Made by a program: the position numbers and the translations under genes
Shown: piece after piece, positions 6,338 to 7,929 of the stretch
How the letters are laid out: each line of letters begins with the position of its first letter
Position numbering within the stretch: position 1 is the first letter of the stretch
The notes under the pieces: model-generated
The model's input: the letters and a program-made list of their open reading frames with translations, nothing else
Databases searched by the model: none
What the model was told of the DNA's origin: nothing
NCBI GenBank assembly: GCA_017445525.1
Contig: JAFSTZ010000269.1
Span: 1-7,929, forward strand
DNA: 7,929 nt
Reading direction: 5' to 3'
Source: Eubacterium sp.
GTDB taxonomy: Bacteria > Bacillota > Clostridia > Lachnospirales > Lachnospiraceae

Positions 6338-7156
6338 ATGGAAACAATAATTACAATTATAGTTGATAATAAATCGATGGATAGTCTTTCCGGTGAATGG
6401 GGACTATCCATTTTAGTTCAGTATGCAGGGAAAAGGATTCTTTTGGATGCCGGAGCATCGAACCTTTTTCTAGAGAACCTGAATAGTCTTGGCTTTGATG
6501 TTGCAGATATAGACTATGCGGTTTTAAGTCATGCTCACTATGATCATGCAAACGGGATGCCGGCATTTTTTGAGAATAATAAAACAGCGAAGTTGTATGT
6601 AAGAGATCGTACAGCGGCGAACTGCTATGCAAAGAAGTCATTTTTCCGGAAATATATCGGTATTCCGAAAAAGATGCTTAAAAGGTATTCAGACAGGATC
6701 AAGATGGTCTCAGGAGATCATAAACTCATGGACGGTGTGTGGTTGATTCCGCACAAGACGGATGGATTGGAAAGTATCGGCCTGAGAGAGTTGATGTACA
6801 GAAAGACACCCGGAGGATGGATACCGGATGATTTTTCACATGAACAGAGCCTGGTGCTTGATACGGATAAGGGACTGGTCATCCTGAACTCCTGCTCGCA
6901 CGGTGGTACGGCAAATATCATAGAGGAAGTAAAGGCTACTTTTCCGGATAAAAAAGTATATGGTTTGATCGGAGGATTTCATCTGTTCAACAAGTCAGAA
7001 TCAGAGATAAGAGAAGCTGCAGGTAGGATCAGAGCTACCGGCATCGAATATATCTGTACGGGTCACTGCACAAAAGATCGGGCATTTGGGTTGCTCAAAG
7101 ATGAGCTCGGAGATATGGTAAATCAGATGCAGGTAGGATACAGGATAGTGATATGA
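6338..7156 (+). CDS. Metallo-beta-lactamase-fold hydrolase, COG1237-like
   Basis: A 272-residue cytoplasmic metal-dependent hydrolase. The opening ITIIVDN and the pattern WGLSILVQYAGKRILLDAG (21-39) followed by LNSLGFDVADIDYAVLSHAHYDH (48-70) match the COG1237 group, named after an archaeal enzyme linked to pterin synthesis. Most bacterial members have no proven substrate. Metal-site residues visible are HAHYDH (65-70, giving His65, His67, Asp69 and His70), CSHGG (186-190, His188), GGFHL (212-216, His215) and TGHCT (241-245, His243). SHEQSLVL (167-174), another segment typical of the group, precedes the CSH motif. The pterin or folate role should not be assumed here: no pterin gene is nearby and the organism is probably bacterial. 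It begins 58 bases after the small membrane protein gene and is closed by a strong terminator, so it is the last gene of the run. Confidence 0.9.
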   Translation: METIITIIVDNKSMDSLSGEWGLSILVQYAGKRILLDAGASNLFLENLNSLGFDVADIDYAVLSHAHYDHANGMPAFFENNKTAKLYVRDRTAANCYAKKSFFRKYIGIPKKMLKRYSDRIKMVSGDHKLMDGVWLIPHKTDGLESIGLRELMYRKTPGGWIPDDFSHEQSLVLDTDKGLVILNSCSHGGTANIIEEVKATFPDKKVYGLIGGFHLFNKSESEIREAAGRIRATGIEYICTGHCTKDRAFGLLKDELGDMVNQMQVGYRIVI

Positions 7157-7158
7157 TC

Positions 7159-7190
7159 AAAAACGCCCTTGCATTTGCAGGGGCATTTTT
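7159..7190 (+). terminator. Intrinsic terminator ending the seven-gene run
   Basis: AAAAACGCCCTTGC (7159-7172) pairs with GCAGGGGCATTTTT (7177-7190) around the loop ATTT: a 14-position stem with one C/A mismatch and one G-U wobble, a GC-rich core and five T's at the 3' end. It begins two bases after the hydrolase stop codon. The A-run/T-run symmetry means it could also work on the opposite strand. Confidence 0.9.
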
Positions 7191-7197
7191 GTATAAT
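7169..7197 (+). promoter_or_regulatory. Candidate promoter of the DUF3990 gene, nested in the terminator
   Basis: A perfect -10 box TATAAT (7192-7197) starts one base after the terminator T-run. Exactly 17 bases before it is TTGCAT (7169-7174), matching 3 of 6 consensus -35 bases and lying in the left arm and loop of the terminator hairpin. The predicted start point, near 7204, gives a leader of about 35 bases. The perfect -10 and spacing are encouraging; the -35 is weak. Confidence 0.45.
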
Positions 7198-7238
7198 GGA
7201 CTTTGATAATATAAAATTTATGTAGATAAGGTGGTTTT

Positions 7239-7929
7239 ATGGATAAAAATACAGATCAGATTATATTTAAGCTTGATGCTCCCAATACCATACAGCAAAA
7301 GGAGATACATGCAGCTGAGCAACTGATAAAACAGGAGAAACTGACTCTTTATCATGGTACAAAAAAAGCTGATTTGAATCCAAGTTTTGAGTTTAAAAAT
7401 GATAAAAATGACTATGGAAAAGGTTTCTATACCACACCTGATGAGGAATTGGGAAAGGAATGGGCATATGCCCTTTATTCACGGGGGGATATCGGATATT
7501 TGTATGAATATGAGATAGATATCAGAGAATTGGAGATTTTGAATCTGACTCAGATGGATTCTCTTCACTGGTTGGCTGAGCTGATCGCCCACAGGGAGTT
7601 AAATACAGATGGGAGGGAAGCTCTGGCAGATACCATTGATAAGGTGATAATGAAGTATAAGCTGGACACGGATAGATATGATATTATCATCGGCTATAGA
7701 GCAGATGATAGTTATTTTACTTATGCTGAAGATTTTGTCAGTGGGGCGATTTACAGAGATACATTTGATACAGCATTGAGAAACGGTGACCTCGGATTAC
7801 AGGTTTTTATCAAGAGCAAACGAGCTTTTTCTCTTTTAAAAAAGACAAATGGGCCGGTTGCAGTTCCGGAGAAATATAGTGAATATTATATGATTCGTGA
7901 CAGGAAAGCACGAGAGAAGTATAAACGAG
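7239..7929 (+). CDS. DUF3990 domain protein, probable ADP-ribosyltransferase-like fold (3'-truncated by window edge)
   Basis: The frame is open from ATG 7239 to the window end (230 codons seen, no stop), with AAGGTGG (7228-7234) four bases upstream. After an N-terminal extension (1-34) the protein shows a DUF3990-like core: LYHGT (37-41), DYGKGFYTT (58-66), EWAYALYSRG (74-83), a YEYEIDI strand (89-95), HWLAELIAHRE (110-120), YDIIIGYRADD (147-157), then LQVFIKSKRAF (187-197). To my knowledge DUF3990 is placed with ADP-ribosyltransferase folds; if so, His39, Tyr64 and Gln188 would be the strand-1, strand-2 and catalytic positions. A charged tail beyond residue 200 (RDRKAREKYKR) continues out of the window. 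Base composition is lower in GC than its neighbours: 61 of 180 (34%) over 7261-7440, against 32 of 60 in pckA at 421-480. This hints at an accessory gene. NAD use, target and toxicity are inference. It is separated from upstream genes by a terminator. Confidence 0.78.
   Translation, partial: MDKNTDQIIFKLDAPNTIQQKEIHAAEQLIKQEKLTLYHGTKKADLNPSFEFKNDKNDYGKGFYTTPDEELGKEWAYALYSRGDIGYLYEYEIDIRELEILNLTQMDSLHWLAELIAHRELNTDGREALADTIDKVIMKYKLDTDRYDIIIGYRADDSYFTYAEDFVSGAIYRDTFDTALRNGDLGLQVFIKSKRAFSLLKKTNGPVAVPEKYSEYYMIRDRKAREKYKR

Overview
The window reads as ordinary chromosomal DNA of a low-to-mid GC Gram-positive anaerobe, most likely a member of the Clostridia close to Lachnospiraceae. This is inferred from the ATP-dependent PEP carboxykinase, the DegV subfamily with the FHF..DG / DDLG signature, the ECF-type QueT protein, strong AGGAG-type ribosome binding sites and use of a TTG start. 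No rRNA, tRNA, insertion sequence, CRISPR array or phage gene is visible. All supported genes lie on the + strand, and the window cuts through a gene at each end.

Layout: (1) positions 1-1294, the 3' four-fifths of pckA. (2) 1295-1532, a 238-base spacer with three successive inverted repeats, a possible promoter, and the leader of the next gene. (3) 1533-7156, a run of seven co-directional genes with gaps of 23-68 bases and one stop/start overlap: a six-helix membrane diguanylate cyclase (GGEEF), a DegV fatty-acid-binding protein, a QueT-family transporter subunit, a membrane-anchored VanY-type D,D-carboxypeptidase, a PlsC-type acyltransferase translationally coupled to it, a small membrane-anchored protein of unknown function, and a COG1237-type metallo-beta-lactamase-fold hydrolase. 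A strong intrinsic terminator at 7159-7190 closes this run. (4) From 7239 to the window end, a visibly AT-richer gene for a DUF3990 protein, probably with an ADP-ribosyltransferase-like fold, running off the edge.

Functionally, the middle run has a loose cell-envelope and lipid theme: DegV binds fatty acids, PlsC acylates a lipid precursor and VanY trims peptidoglycan stems. The diguanylate cyclase, QueT and the hydrolase do not obviously belong to one pathway, so I read it as a housekeeping transcription unit rather than a dedicated system. I did not find a clear new multi-gene system. The items most worth a second look are the DUF3990 gene at the right edge with its promoter inside the preceding terminator, the structured pckA-GGDEF spacer, and the unrecognised small membrane protein.
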